Part shown: piece after piece, positions 16,141-24,403 of the stretch | Layout of the letters: the number at the start of each line of letters is the position of its first letter | How positions within the stretch are numbered: the stretch's first letter is position 1 | Assembly: GCA_021780225.1 (NCBI GenBank) | Contig: JAJXZF010000039.1 | Span: 105,912 to 169,911 of the forward strand | Origin: Deltaproteobacteria bacterium | GTDB lineage: Bacteria; Desulfobacterota; Binatia; Binatales; Binataceae | DNA: 64,000 bases | Direction of reading: 5' to 3' | Notes under the pieces: model-generated | What the model was told of the DNA's origin: nothing | Databases searched by the model: none | What the model saw: the letters and a program-made list of their open reading frames with translations, nothing else | Made by a program: the position numbers and the translations under genes

Positions 16141-16828
16141 AACGCCGTTTCTTGCGCGGAGTCGCGCCTTTGGATTTTGCCATTCGCGCCGACGGCTTGA
16201 CCTTTTTCGCCGCTTTCGCCGGCTTGACGGCTTTCACCGCGACACGCCGCACCGGCCGCACCGCCCGGGCGCGAGCCGCACGAACAGCGCGCAGCGCCGG
16301 CGCCGTTTCGCCCGCGCCCGCTTCCAAACCGTCGGTGCTGAATGAACGCTTTTTGATCAACACGCGGCGCTCGCCCTCGAACACCGTCTCGCCGCGCTGG
16401 TTGACGCCCAGATGGCGAAAATGAACCAAGCCAGCGTTCTTATGGCCGCGCAGCAACTCGGGGCTGTCGTCCTTCCACAACACTTCGGTGAAAGCGTGGA
16501 GCGTATCGCCGTGAATGACGGATACGCGGAAGCGCACTTTGTCGAGACTTACCTCTTCGACCGCCTGTTCGCCCGTGTCCTGCATCGCAAGCCCGATCAC
16601 CAGCGACGCGGTAACGCCGCCAAAGACGATCCGATGCTTCTGTGCGGCGACCTGCTCGGCCAGCTCTTCATTGAAGTGGAGCTGCGCGGTGTTCATCACG
16701 AGGTTGGTGATGAGCACATTTTCGAGCGCTTCCATGGTCTTGCCGCGCACATGCTCGTAAACGTCGCCGGCGTTGAAATCCTCGTAATAATTGCCCCGGC
16801 CGGTCAGGGCCGCCGCATCGACGCTCAT
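16139..16828 (-). CDS. MaoC-like hydratase/dehydratase with a long basic tail
   Basis: A 229-residue protein. Residues 1-160 are a MaoC (hot-dog) domain: NYYEDFNAGDVYEHVRGKT, then HRIVFGGVTASLVIG. It probably hydrates an enoyl-CoA together with the second MaoC gene (17973-18476). Residues about 170-229 are odd for this family: an Ala/Lys/Arg/Pro-rich, histone H1-like tail ending ATPRKKRR, which could bind nucleic acid or polyphosphate. The stop codon is supplied by the end of repeat copy 2, so the tail may be altered by that insertion. The start overlaps the acyl-CoA dehydrogenase stop (ATGA). Confidence 0.88.
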   Translation of the reverse strand: MSVDAAALTGRGNYYEDFNAGDVYEHVRGKTMEALENVLITNLVMNTAQLHFNEELAEQVAAQKHRIVFGGVTASLVIGLAMQDTGEQAVEEVSLDKVRFRVSVIHGDTLHAFTEVLWKDDSPELLRGHKNAGLVHFRHLGVNQRGETVFEGERRVLIKKRSFSTDGLEAGAGETAPALRAVRAARARAVRPVRRVAVKAVKPAKAAKKVKPSARMAKSKGATPRKKRR

Positions 16829-17976
16829 TCGTTCCCTCCGAGCAGGCGATCCGAGATGATCCGCAACTGGATTTGCGAGGTGCCCTCGAAAATTTTCGTC
16901 AGCCGCGCGTCGCGCCAGTAGCGTTCGAGCGGCAGGTCCTTGGTGTAGCCGTAACCGCCGTGGATTTGCAGCGCGTCGCTGGTCACCCGCTCCGCCATTT
17001 CAGAGGCGAAATACTTGACCATCGACGCCTCCTTGTCGCAGCGCCGCTTGCCGTCCACCTCGGTCGCGACGAAATACATCAATTGGCGCGCCGCTTCGAT
17101 ATTCGCCGCCATCTCGGCCAGCTTGAAGCGGATCGCCTGAAACTCCGCGATCGGCTTGCGGAATTGCACCCGCCGTTGCGAGTAGGTGATCGCGTCCTCG
17201 AGCGCGCCGCGCGCCAGCCCGATCGCCCGGGCCGCGGTATGCACGCGCGCGATTTCAAGGAACGACATCATGGTGTAGAAGCCGCGCCCTTCCTTGCCGA
17301 TCACGGTGTTCGCCGGAATGCGGAAATTGTCGAAATGCAGTTCCCAGGTCTTCCAGCCGAAATAGCCGATTTTCCGAATCGGCGAGCCGGTGACGCCCTC
17401 GGGCAGCTTGCCCCGTTCTTTTTCGATCAGGAACTGCGTGATGCCGACGTGGCGGCGTTTCTCTTCGGGCGGCGAAGTGCGCGCGAACAGATGGATGAAG
17501 TCGGCGCCGTCGGCGAAGGTGCACCAGGTCTTGGTGCCGTTGACGACGAAGTAATCGCCCTCGCGCGTCGCCCGGCAGGCGACGTTGGCGAGATCCGAGC
17601 CGGCGTCCGGCTCCGACAGCGAAAACGCGCCCAGCAGCTCGCCGCGCGCCATCGGCGGAAAATATTTCCGTTTCTGCTCCTCGCTCGGATCGCCGTAGAT
17701 GCCGTTGCCGCGCGCGATGATGCTGGCCACGCTCATCCACGCCCGCCCCAGTTCCTCGGTGACCAGCGCGTATTCGAACACGCCGAGTCCCAGCCCGCCG
17801 TATTCTTCCGGAATCAGAATTCCGAAATAGCCCAGCTCGCCCATCTTGCGGCGCAACTCCATCGGAATCTCGCCTTCGACCGGATCGAGCTTGTTGGCGG
17901 CCGGCAGCACTTCGTTCATCGCGAAATCGCGCGCGGTCTGCTGAATCAGTTTTCGTTCTTCGGTTATGTAGCTCAT
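16825..17976 (-). CDS. Acyl-CoA dehydrogenase
   Basis: A 383-residue FAD-dependent acyl-CoA dehydrogenase starting MSYITEERKLIQQTARDFA; its ATG overlaps the upstream MaoC stop (ATGA). Typical blocks: FSLSEPDAGSDLANV (FAD/substrate), GTKTWCTFADGADF, and QIHGGYGYTKDLPLERYWRD near the C-terminus, with KIFEGTSQIQLRIISDRLLG at the end. Sandwiched and coupled between two MaoC hydratases, it should form the double bond that one of them hydrates. The chain length or type of substrate is not evident. Confidence 0.95.
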   Translation of the reverse strand: MSYITEERKLIQQTARDFAMNEVLPAANKLDPVEGEIPMELRRKMGELGYFGILIPEEYGGLGLGVFEYALVTEELGRAWMSVASIIARGNGIYGDPSEEQKRKYFPPMARGELLGAFSLSEPDAGSDLANVACRATREGDYFVVNGTKTWCTFADGADFIHLFARTSPPEEKRRHVGITQFLIEKERGKLPEGVTGSPIRKIGYFGWKTWELHFDNFRIPANTVIGKEGRGFYTMMSFLEIARVHTAARAIGLARGALEDAITYSQRRVQFRKPIAEFQAIRFKLAEMAANIEAARQLMYFVATEVDGKRRCDKEASMVKYFASEMAERVTSDALQIHGGYGYTKDLPLERYWRDARLTKIFEGTSQIQLRIISDRLLGGNE

Positions 17977-18476
17977 TGGGAATCGCCTCGCTTCGGCACC
18001 AGGTTCGAGCGGCGAAAATCGATCACGCGGGCTCCGGCCTTCGCTCCGTCGGCGAAAAAACCCTCCGTATGCCAGGTCACAATTCCGGCCTCCGGGCGGC
18101 TCTGGGATTCGCGCTTGTCGGCCACCGTGCTGCGCGCGGTCAGCGTCGCGCCGGGATAGACCCGCTCGTAAAAGTTCAAATTGTCCACGCCGAGAAAGAG
18201 TCCCCCGGCCTCGCTCAAATCCTCGACCGACAAGCCGAAAACGGTCAGAAACACCAGCATCGGATTGACGACGATTCCGGGATGGCCGTGCGCGCGGGCA
18301 TACGGCGCGTTGAAATAGAGCGGGTTGAACGAAAGCGTCAGGGTCGTAAAAAGACTGTTGTCGCCGTCGTTCAGCGTTCTGCCCCAATGATGGTTGAAAA
18401 CGCGCCCAAGCTCGAAATCCTCGTACAGATTTCCCTTGGGCAGCTTTCGCGCCCGTGCGCGCCAGTCGTCACTCAT
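17973..18476 (-). CDS. MaoC family dehydratase/hydratase
   Basis: A 167-residue MaoC protein (NLYEDFELGRVFNHHWGRTLNDGDNSLFTTLTL) resembling the subgroup that includes mesaconyl-CoA hydratases. It contains HGHPGIVVNPML, typical of the active-site region of this group. It is the first gene of the coupled MaoC / acyl-CoA dehydrogenase / MaoC set; a GGAG lies before its ATG. Two MaoC proteins encoded together often form a heteromer. The divergent promoter region 18477-18760 separates it from the interrupted rhodanese gene. Confidence 0.93.
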   Translation of the reverse strand: MSDDWRARARKLPKGNLYEDFELGRVFNHHWGRTLNDGDNSLFTTLTLSFNPLYFNAPYARAHGHPGIVVNPMLVFLTVFGLSVEDLSEAGGLFLGVDNLNFYERVYPGATLTARSTVADKRESQSRPEAGIVTWHTEGFFADGAKAGARVIDFRRSNLVPKRGDSQ

Positions 18477-18760
18477 CTGCGATGCTCCATGTGGTCATCA
18501 TGTTTTAATCGTCCCCGCCGGTTCCGGCCGCGCATGGCGTTCGATCGCCGGATCGTTCGCTCCGCGCCTGCACGCGCCACGTCGAACCGCCGCGGCCGGC
18601 CCCGCGCCGGTCTCGTAATCTGCCATCCGAAGCGCCGTCGCTGCAATCGAATGCGGGCTGTCCAACCGCTCGCCATCGTTAAAAACGCGTGTCGCGGCGC
18701 TCGCGTTTGTGCTATCGCTGGGAAAAATGCGGCACGGCGCCGCTCCGGCAGGAGTCGCCA

Positions 18761-18945
18761 ATGATGCGGAAACGCCTTTCCAGTCCGATTGTGGCTGCGC
18801 TGACATTCGCCGTCGCGCTCGTTGCGCTTGGCGGTCAGGCGCGTGCGCTTAGCCTCTCGAATCTGCTCGGCGGCGATTCCGAGTCCGTCCCGGGCCTCAA
18901 TTTGATCCGCGCCGGCGACCTTTCCGCCATGCTCGCACGCCATAT
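18761..18945 (+). pseudogene. 5' part of rhodanese gene split by the integrated element
   Basis: Codes for MMRKRLSSPIVAALTF..., a signal peptide cut near ARALS, then LNLIRAGDLSAMLARH, where the frame enters foreign DNA. A GGAG site precedes the ATG. The continuation lies 13.1 kb away at 32031-32339. Joined across the shared CGCCATAT, the two parts read ...LSAMLAR-HMANLYVFDANPP..., which aligns without gaps with LKNLIDNHTPKLHIYDANAP of the paralogue at 32440-32931. The gene is therefore a periplasmic single-domain rhodanese disrupted by insertion. Confidence 0.93.
18938..18945 (+). repeat. Left attachment core (attL side)
   Basis: CGCCATAT, identical to 32031-32038. It is the only sequence shared at the two junctions of the element and keeps the rhodanese frame when the copies are collapsed into one. 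It is probably the crossover region used by the tyrosine recombinase. Confidence 0.85.
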
Positions 18946-19055
18946 TGCTATTTCGGTACCGCAGGTTGTCCGAGATCATCTCAGGTCAGAAAAGGTCGGA
19001 AAATCAATACCTTTCCGGTTCCGAACGGCCTCTCAGATCACCTGAATTCAGATCG

Positions 19056-19078
19056 TCTTGGACACTTTTGGACACTTT
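19056..19078 (+). repeat. Left copy of tandem GGACACTTT repeat (possible integrase arm site)
   Basis: TCTTGGACACTTTTGGACAC and the next three bases, containing two GGACACTTT units. Nearly the same sequence, with one extra G, occurs at 31932-31955 near the right end. The distances inside the cores are 110 bp and 76 bp. Paired tandem sites just inside both ends are the usual arrangement of arm-type integrase sites. Confidence 0.6.
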
Positions 19079-19091
19079 GCGCCGGAACTGC

Positions 19092-19109
19092 TTTCGCAAA
19101 TTTGCGAAA
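19092..19109. promoter_or_regulatory. Perfect 18-bp palindrome, operator of the toxin-antitoxin operon
   Basis: TTTCGCAAATTTGCGAAA, perfectly self-complementary, centred 31 bp before the GTG of the toxin gene. HTH antitoxins of the HigA type repress their own operon by binding such palindromes. Its position makes it the likely target of the antitoxin at 19528-19851. Confidence 0.75.
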
Positions 19110-19130
19110 TCTGCTAGAAGAAAAAGCTGA

Positions 19131-19499
19131 GTGCCGAAAACCAAGGTTGTCTTCTACCGGGAGACCGACGGCAGCGTGCCGGTGCTGGAGTGGTTCGACG
19201 AGCTTCCGGCCAAGGCGCAGGACAAGTGCAGGGTCAGAATTCAAAGGCTGGCGGAACTGGGCCACGAATTGCGCCGACCCGAGGCCGACCTTCTCCGCGA
19301 CGGCATCCACGAACTCCGAGTCGGACTCCAGCATGTGAATTACCGAATCCTTTACTTCTTCCACGGCCAGATCGCGGCTGTGCTCGCGTATGGGTTGACG
19401 AAACAGGACAGGGTCCCTGACGCAGCGATCGAGACGGCATTGGCGCGAAAACGAAAGTTCGAGCGAGACCCGAAACTCCACACCCTTGAGGAATCGTGA
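19131..19499 (+). CDS. higB: RelE/HigB-type toxin (Gp49-like, DUF891)
   Basis: A 122-residue protein of the phage Gp49/HigB-like branch of RelE mRNA interferases, expected to cleave mRNA on the ribosome. Start GTG at 19131. Family features: the N-terminal FYRETDGSVPVLEWFDELP, the central LRRPEADLLRDGIHELRVG, and YRILYFFHGQIAAVLAYGLTKQ followed by a Lys/Arg-rich helix. The toxin gene precedes its antitoxin gene, as in higBA, with a 28-bp gap. It sits at the left end of the element and may stabilise it. Confidence 0.9.
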   Translation: MPKTKVVFYRETDGSVPVLEWFDELPAKAQDKCRVRIQRLAELGHELRRPEADLLRDGIHELRVGLQHVNYRILYFFHGQIAAVLAYGLTKQDRVPDAAIETALARKRKFERDPKLHTLEES

Positions 19500-19527
19500 C
19501 CGCGACCCGAGCAGGAGCAAACAGCAG

Positions 19528-19851
19528 ATGAAGAAGACCATCAAGCGCAAACCCACGACGGACGCGATTGAGATCATTCATCGCCGCTACTATGAGGGCC
19601 GTCCGCAACGAATGACCGAACTGGCCGAGGCTGAGGCGAACGACGCGGTCGCGCGGAAGATTTACGAGATCCGCAAGCGTGCCGGCCTGACCCAGCAGCA
19701 GCTCGCAAAACTGGCCGGCACAACTACTTCGGTCATTTCCAGGCTCGAAGATGCGGACTACCAGGGCCACTCATTGGCGATGCTCAGGCGCATCGCGAGC
19801 GCGCTGAACAAGCGCGTCGAGCTCCGTTTCGTCAACGCAAAGGTCGCATAG
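19528..19851 (+). CDS. higA: XRE-family HTH antitoxin (HigA-type)
   Basis: A 107-residue antitoxin whose ATG follows CAGGAG. The C-terminal half is a helix-turn-helix: KIYEIRKRAGLTQQQLAKLA, then TTSVISRLEDADYQGHSLAML. The N-terminal part (DAIEIIHRRYYEGRPQRMTELAEAEAND) probably binds the toxin. It should neutralise the toxin and repress the operon through the palindrome at 19092-19109. The N-terminal segment is partly repeated just downstream (19854-20012). Confidence 0.9.
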   Translation: MKKTIKRKPTTDAIEIIHRRYYEGRPQRMTELAEAEANDAVARKIYEIRKRAGLTQQQLAKLAGTTTSVISRLEDADYQGHSLAMLRRIASALNKRVELRFVNAKVA

Positions 19852-19853
19852 TC

Positions 19854-20012
19854 GTGCTCACCACTGGCACCGTCGAAATTATTCATCGACGCTACTACCA
19901 GGGGCATCCGCCACGAATGGCCGAACTGGCCGAGGCTGAGGAGAACGACACGATGCGTCCAGGCCACGACCGCGCCGGAAACCTTGAGCCAGTTCGTCGT
20001 TCTCAAGCCTAA
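19854..20012 (+). pseudogene. Truncated duplicate of the antitoxin N-terminus
   Basis: A GTG-started frame of 52 codons. Its first half (TVEIIHRRYYQGHPPRMAEL, then AEAEENDT) closely repeats residues 10-35 of the antitoxin at 19528-19851. After this the similarity stops and there is no HTH. It is best read as the leftover of a second antitoxin gene, fused to unrelated sequence. A short peptide could still be made and might bind toxin. Confidence 0.7.
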
Positions 20013-20418
20013 GGCGGTGCGTACTCCGCATATTGTGGCAGATCATCGGTGATCTCATGCAGGGCGCTTTCGAGGCGACGAAGATGTGGTACGCGGCGCG
20101 AATGCCCGGATCGCCGTCAAGGGAGCCGACGGGCACAACGATGTAATCACGTTCCGGGACAAACCACGGCATCGGACTTCCGCAGATGCGGCAGAAAGTA
20201 CTCCTGAATCGCTGCGCAGACGGCAGACGATAAGTGATTAGCTGATCCTCGCCGCGGAGCCAGCGGAAGCCCGCGGGTCGAACGAAGATGTTCGCGCCGT
20301 AATCCGCTCCGCGAGCCTTGCGGCATCGTGAGCAGTGGCAGTTGCGGAACTCGATTACATTGTCCGCTTGGAACGCCACGAGACCACAGAGACAGCTTCC
20401 CCGTGAGACTGGTTCCAT
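20009..20418 (-). pseudogene. GFA/CENP-V family zinc protein with a 1-nt deletion near its 3' end
   Basis: A GFA (glutathione-dependent formaldehyde-activating-like) protein: MEPVSRGSCLCGLVAFQADN, then CHCSRCRKARG and CRICGSPMPW, i.e. all zinc-binding cysteines are present. After HIFVASKAP the open frame turns to unrelated sequence, whereas the neighbouring frame reads HEITDDLPQYAEYAPP and then TAG (20009-20011), the normal family ending. A single G appears to be lost from a TGG codon near 20060. The core is intact, so a protein with an altered C-terminal tail may still be made. Confidence 0.85.
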
Positions 20419-20687
20419 GGATAGAGCTTAGCGACCGGCGACACGAATCGCCAATGTCATTCGAAATGATCTGAAGCTTCAGAAGATCGCGACAGACCGA
20501 TTGGAAGGACCTTCCCTAGTCATCTGAGATCACATCAGATCCGATAACGCCGCACGTCACGCGATGGCCAGGACGTTCGTGTGCGGTTTTGTTCGCCGCC
20601 CTCTGGCAAGCGTTTTGCTCGCATCGTGATTCCAGCGAGCACGAATTTCACAGCACGTGCTCGATCGCTCAGCAGCGAGGCGTCGGC

Positions 20688-21353
20688 ATGGAAGGCAGCG
20701 TCTATCTCAAAGCGCGGCAGGAATGGGACGAGCGCTACGCCGATCTGGTACTCGGCAAGCGCAACTGGCAGATCGCGGCGACGGGCCTGCTGGCTCTCTC
20801 GATCCTGCTTGGCTTCGGCCTGGTCCGCGTCAGCACGCGCAGCAGATTCATCCCCTACATCGTCCGGGTCGATGGTCTCGGTTACGCGCTGGCGGCGCCC
20901 ACCGCGCTCGGCGAGAGCACCGCGCGGCTAACCACGGAAAGGATGATGCGTTACGAGCTGGCCGGCTTCATCCGCGACGCGCGCGAGGTGATCGCCGATC
21001 CGCAGGCCGAGCATCAAGTAATCGGCGAGGTCTACAGCCGGGTACGCAGCGCGGCGTACAAGTTCCTTGAGAACTACTACCACGACCAGAACCTCGCCCA
21101 TGACCCGTTCAAGGTGGCGCAACACCGCACCGTCACCGTGCAGATCGATTCGATCCTGAAGCTGTCCGACGCGACGTGGCAGGTGCGCTGGACGGAGCAG
21201 GCGCTCGGCCTCGATGGAGCGCCTATCTCGAGCACGCACTGGGAAGCGGTGCTCGACACGGAGATGGCGCCGCAGACCTCCGACGCCTCGATCCTCGACA
21301 ATCCGCTCGGCTTTTACGTGACCCGGATCAGTTGGACGGAGCAACGAAGCTGA
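20688..21353 (+). CDS. trbF: Conjugal transfer protein TrbF (VirB8-like)
   Basis: A 221-residue inner-membrane component of the type IV secretion channel. Order: a short cytoplasmic N-terminus (YLKARQEWDERYADLVLGKRNW), one membrane helix (AATGLLALSILLGFGLV), then the periplasmic NTF2-like VirB8 domain. The end, ILDNPLGFYVTRISWTEQ, is typical of TrbF. It is the first gene of the plus-strand set trbF-trbG-trbI-DUF2274-traF-traD-relaxase. trbL, normally directly upstream, is missing. Confidence 0.9.
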   Translation: MEGSVYLKARQEWDERYADLVLGKRNWQIAATGLLALSILLGFGLVRVSTRSRFIPYIVRVDGLGYALAAPTALGESTARLTTERMMRYELAGFIRDAREVIADPQAEHQVIGEVYSRVRSAAYKFLENYYHDQNLAHDPFKVAQHRTVTVQIDSILKLSDATWQVRWTEQALGLDGAPISSTHWEAVLDTEMAPQTSDASILDNPLGFYVTRISWTEQRS

Positions 21354-21365
21354 CGGAGGACTGCG

Positions 21366-22303
21366 ATGCGAGAGAAGATTACAGCGATCGGTTCGCGCTC
21401 GCGCTAGGGCTGGGTGGATGCGCTTCACAACAGCCGCCATCACCGCCTCTCACGCTCGTAACCCACGCCGCGCCCAAGCCGGAGACGGCGCCCGCGCCGA
21501 TAACCGGCGCGAAGCTACTTGCCCAGCAGCCACCCGAAGTGAGGCAGGCGGTCGCCGGCCACGCCAAGACCGGGAACTGGCCGTCGTACACCACGCCCGC
21601 ATATGTGCTCTATCCCTATGGTGAAGTCGCGGAGCCGCTGATCAACTGCGCGCCGCTGCGCACCACCGACATCCAGCTTGAGCCGGGCGAGACCATCACC
21701 GATGTTGCGCTAGGCGACAGCGAGCGCTGGATGGTGACGCCGGCCTCATCGGGCGATCCGCGCAATCCCACGCCCCACCTTGCGGTGAAGCCCAAGACGG
21801 CGGGCATCGCGACCAATCTCACGATTTACACCACGCGCCACATCTATCACCTGAATCTGCGCTCGCGGCCGGGCCACGAAATGCAGGAAGTGGAGTTCTA
21901 CTATCCCGACGATCTGCTTGCCGCGATGGCGCAGGCGAACCGGCAAGCCAGGCAAGCGACCGAGGACGCGAAGGCCGGCGATCCGGCGGTCACGCCGCTC
22001 GCCTCGCTCGATCCGGGAGACCTGAACTTCTCCTACAAGGTAGCCGGGCCGAACGTGCCGTGGAAGCCGGTGCGCGCATTCGACGACGGCAGCCACGTCT
22101 ACATCCAGATGCCGGCCGGCATGAAGTCGAGCGAAGCGCCCGCCCTGCTCATCGCGGCGGGCGATGGCAACGAAATGGTCAACTACCGCGTGCGCGGCGA
22201 CTACTACGTGGTCGACCGGCTGTTCGACCAGGCGGTGCTGGTTTCCGGTGTGGGACGCGCGCAGGACCGCGTCCAGATCGCTTACACGGGCGCGGCGAGG
22301 TGA
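21366..22303 (+). pseudogene. trbG: Conjugal transfer protein TrbG (VirB9-like), frameshifted in the signal peptide
   Basis: VirB9-like channel protein of about 312 residues. The ATG at 21366 has a GGAGG site and starts MREKITAI, but this frame meets TAG after 13 codons. The next frame continues FALALGLGGCASQQPP, completing a classic lipoprotein signal peptide and running to TGA 22301-22303. One nucleotide appears to be lost near 21389. The rest is intact: TTDIQLEPGETITDVALGDS, HIYHLNLRSRPG, and the C-terminal VirB9 domain (VNYRVRGDYYVVDRLFDQAVL). A base-calling error cannot be excluded. Confidence 0.85.
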
Positions 22304-22306
22304 GCG

Positions 22307-23440
22307 ATGGCGGCGACTCTGAAAGCGGTTCAGCAGACCCAGCGTCATGGCGGCGGGCGCTTCACGCGGACGCTGGTCATCACGGTCGGAGCGATACTGG
22401 GCGGGTCGCTGCTGGCGATGATGCTGGCGCTGCATTCCGCGTCGCAGCCCGTCGCGAGCGGAGCGCTCAAGGATCAGGCGGTCGCGATCCCCGACATGGC
22501 GCGACGGCGCGCCGTGGCCGAGCTCGAAGCCGACGCCAAGCCGGTCGCGATGCCGACCGCGGCTCCGGCGCCCATGCTTCCAGCGGCGCCAATAGTAGCG
22601 CGCCAGAACAATCCGGTCGCGAGGCCGCCGAGCCGGCTGGCGGAGCTTCAAGAGGACGAGTTCATCAAGGCGCTCGGCGCGCCGCAGATGGTCGAGGCGT
22701 TCCACAACCGCGAACTGGAGATTCCAAGCGGCCAGGCCGGAACGGCCCAACTCGCAAACTCTCAGCAGCCCAGCAGCGACGTTTCTCAGGCAACGCTGAA
22801 GCCCCCGCCGTCGCCGTACACGGTCACGGCAGGCAGCGTGATTCCCGCCTTGCTGGTCAGCGGCATCGATTCCGACCTTCCCGGTCCGGTTCTGGGGCAA
22901 GTACGCGGGAATGTCTTCGACAGCGCCAGCGGCAGGTTCCTGCTGATCCCGCAGGGCACGCGGCTGATCGGCGCGTACCAGGCCGCGCCCGCGTCCGGGC
23001 AGAGCCGCGTGCAGATCGCGTGGCAGCGATTGGTCTTCCCTGACGCGTCGAGCATGGACCTGCCGCGGATGCCGGGCGCCGACAGCGCCGGCTACTCCGG
23101 TTTCACCGACGAAGTTGACCATCACTATCTGCGCACCTTCGGCACGGCGACGCTGCTCAGCCTCATCAGCGCGGGCCAGATGGTCGGACAGATGGGCGCG
23201 TTCGGCGGCGGCTACGGCTTCGCGGGGCCGATGGGCTACGGCTACGCCGCGCCAAGCCAGTGGGCGCTGATGGGTGAGATGGGTGGCTCGGCGGCATCCT
23301 CGCAGATGGGAGCGGTCGGGCAGCAGACGTCGCAGCAGGGCATGAACAGTTCGCCGACGATTCAGATACGGCCGGGCTATCAGTTCAACGTGATGGTGAC
23401 GCAAGACCTGGTCCTGCCCGGATCGTACCGAGGCGATTAA
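22307..23440 (+). CDS. trbI: Conjugal transfer protein TrbI (VirB10-like)
   Basis: A 377-residue VirB10-like protein that spans the envelope and links the inner-membrane and outer-membrane parts of the channel. It has an N-terminal membrane helix (TLVITVGAILGGSLLAMMLAL), a Pro/Ala-rich periplasmic linker, and the beta-barrel domain with TAGSVIPALLVSGIDSDLPG, SGRFLLIPQGTRLIGAYQ and the end FNVMVTQDLVLPGSY. The start is 3 bp after the trbG stop. Confidence 0.95.
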   Translation: MAATLKAVQQTQRHGGGRFTRTLVITVGAILGGSLLAMMLALHSASQPVASGALKDQAVAIPDMARRRAVAELEADAKPVAMPTAAPAPMLPAAPIVARQNNPVARPPSRLAELQEDEFIKALGAPQMVEAFHNRELEIPSGQAGTAQLANSQQPSSDVSQATLKPPPSPYTVTAGSVIPALLVSGIDSDLPGPVLGQVRGNVFDSASGRFLLIPQGTRLIGAYQAAPASGQSRVQIAWQRLVFPDASSMDLPRMPGADSAGYSGFTDEVDHHYLRTFGTATLLSLISAGQMVGQMGAFGGGYGFAGPMGYGYAAPSQWALMGEMGGSAASSQMGAVGQQTSQQGMNSSPTIQIRPGYQFNVMVTQDLVLPGSYRGD

Positions 23441-23475
23441 CCAAATCTCTGAAGTTCAGGAAAGGAGCGAGTCGC

Positions 23476-23763
23476 ATGAAGCTCAAACTGAAAGACAAGG
23501 AACTGCCGCCGGCGCAGCTCAGGCTGACGCTGCCCGGCAACCTCAAGGCGTCGCTGGACGAGTATCTGCTGTTCTTGCGCGACAGCTCGCATCGCGAAGC
23601 CGAGTTGAAGGAGGTCGCGCTGGAGATGCTGCGCCAGTTTGTCGAGACCGATCGCGATTTCAGGACGTGGCGGAAAGGACGAGCGGAGGCGGAGGTTTGC
23701 GGAGTGCGGAGCGGCGTGGTGGCGGAGCGGCAGAACGGGGCGGTCGGGGCGAAAATTTCGTAG
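23476..23763 (+). CDS. DUF2274 protein of conjugation operons
   Basis: A 95-residue protein with an AAAGGAG ribosome site. The core LRLTLPGNLKASLDEYLLFL, then MLRQFVETDRDF, is the DUF2274 domain, which is regularly found after trbI in Trb-type clusters; its function is unknown. The tail after residue 70 is low-complexity. Confidence 0.88.
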   Translation: MKLKLKDKELPPAQLRLTLPGNLKASLDEYLLFLRDSSHREAELKEVALEMLRQFVETDRDFRTWRKGRAEAEVCGVRSGVVAERQNGAVGAKIS

Positions 23764-23788
23764 GGCAAGATAAAGGCTTCCCCGTACC

Positions 23789-24400
23789 GTGGCGCCTAAA
23801 ATGGCTATTTTACCGCAAAAGCGCTCGACTTTTTCGCCCCGTACACGGCAAAGTGCCCCCCGTACTTTTCGCCCCGTTCTGCCGCTTGCTCTCGGAGCTC
23901 TGTTGGCCACGCCGATTCTGGCGTTTTGTCTGCTTCATCTGCGCATCGCATTTACCGACAGCGCCTGCCCGCCGGGCATCTACCACGCCGCCGCGCTGCG
24001 GCCGGGAGATGCACTGACGCGCGGAGAATTGGTTTTGGTCTGCCTGCCGGAGGCGCTCGCGCGCTTCGCGCTTGAGCGCGGCTACCTCGCGCGCGGCGCG
24101 GAATGCGGCGACGGCATCGAGCCGGTCGGCAAGCGGATCGGCGCGCTTACGGGCGACACAGTCGCGATCGCGCCCGATCACGTCGTGGTCGATGGAGTGC
24201 CGCTTCCCACGAGCGCGAGCCGGAGACGTGACAGCCACGGCAGAGCCGTTCCGCACATCGATTTCGGCAACTATCGCGTCAGAGACGGCGAGGTGTGGCT
24301 CTTCGGCGAGGCGGACCCGCGAAGCTGGGACTCGCGCTACTTCGGCCCGCTGCCGACGAACGCGGTGCGCGCGCAACTCATGCCGGTAATCACGTGGTGA
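23789..24400 (+). CDS. traF: TraF-type conjugative signal peptidase (S26 family)
   Basis: A 203-residue protease that matures or cyclises the pilin (TrbC) in IncP-type systems. It has an N-terminal membrane helix (LPLALGALLATPILAF), the catalytic Ser region TDSACPPGIYH and the Lys region PVGKRIGALTGDTV, then a second conserved block ending GEADPRSWDSRYFGPLP. GTG 23789 is used here; ATG 23801 is an alternative. It lies between DUF2274 and traD. Confidence 0.9.
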   Translation: MAPKMAILPQKRSTFSPRTRQSAPRTFRPVLPLALGALLATPILAFCLLHLRIAFTDSACPPGIYHAAALRPGDALTRGELVLVCLPEALARFALERGYLARGAECGDGIEPVGKRIGALTGDTVAIAPDHVVVDGVPLPTSASRRRDSHGRAVPHIDFGNYRVRDGEVWLFGEADPRSWDSRYFGPLPTNAVRAQLMPVITW

Positions 24401-24403
24401 TAT

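Noticed and set aside
19005..19037. A T-arm/acceptor-like 3' tRNA fragment at the left end (GGTTCCGAAC...CCTCTC)
   Set aside because: The T-loop does not fit the TTCRANNC consensus and no folding with the right-end fragment was convincing; probably chance.
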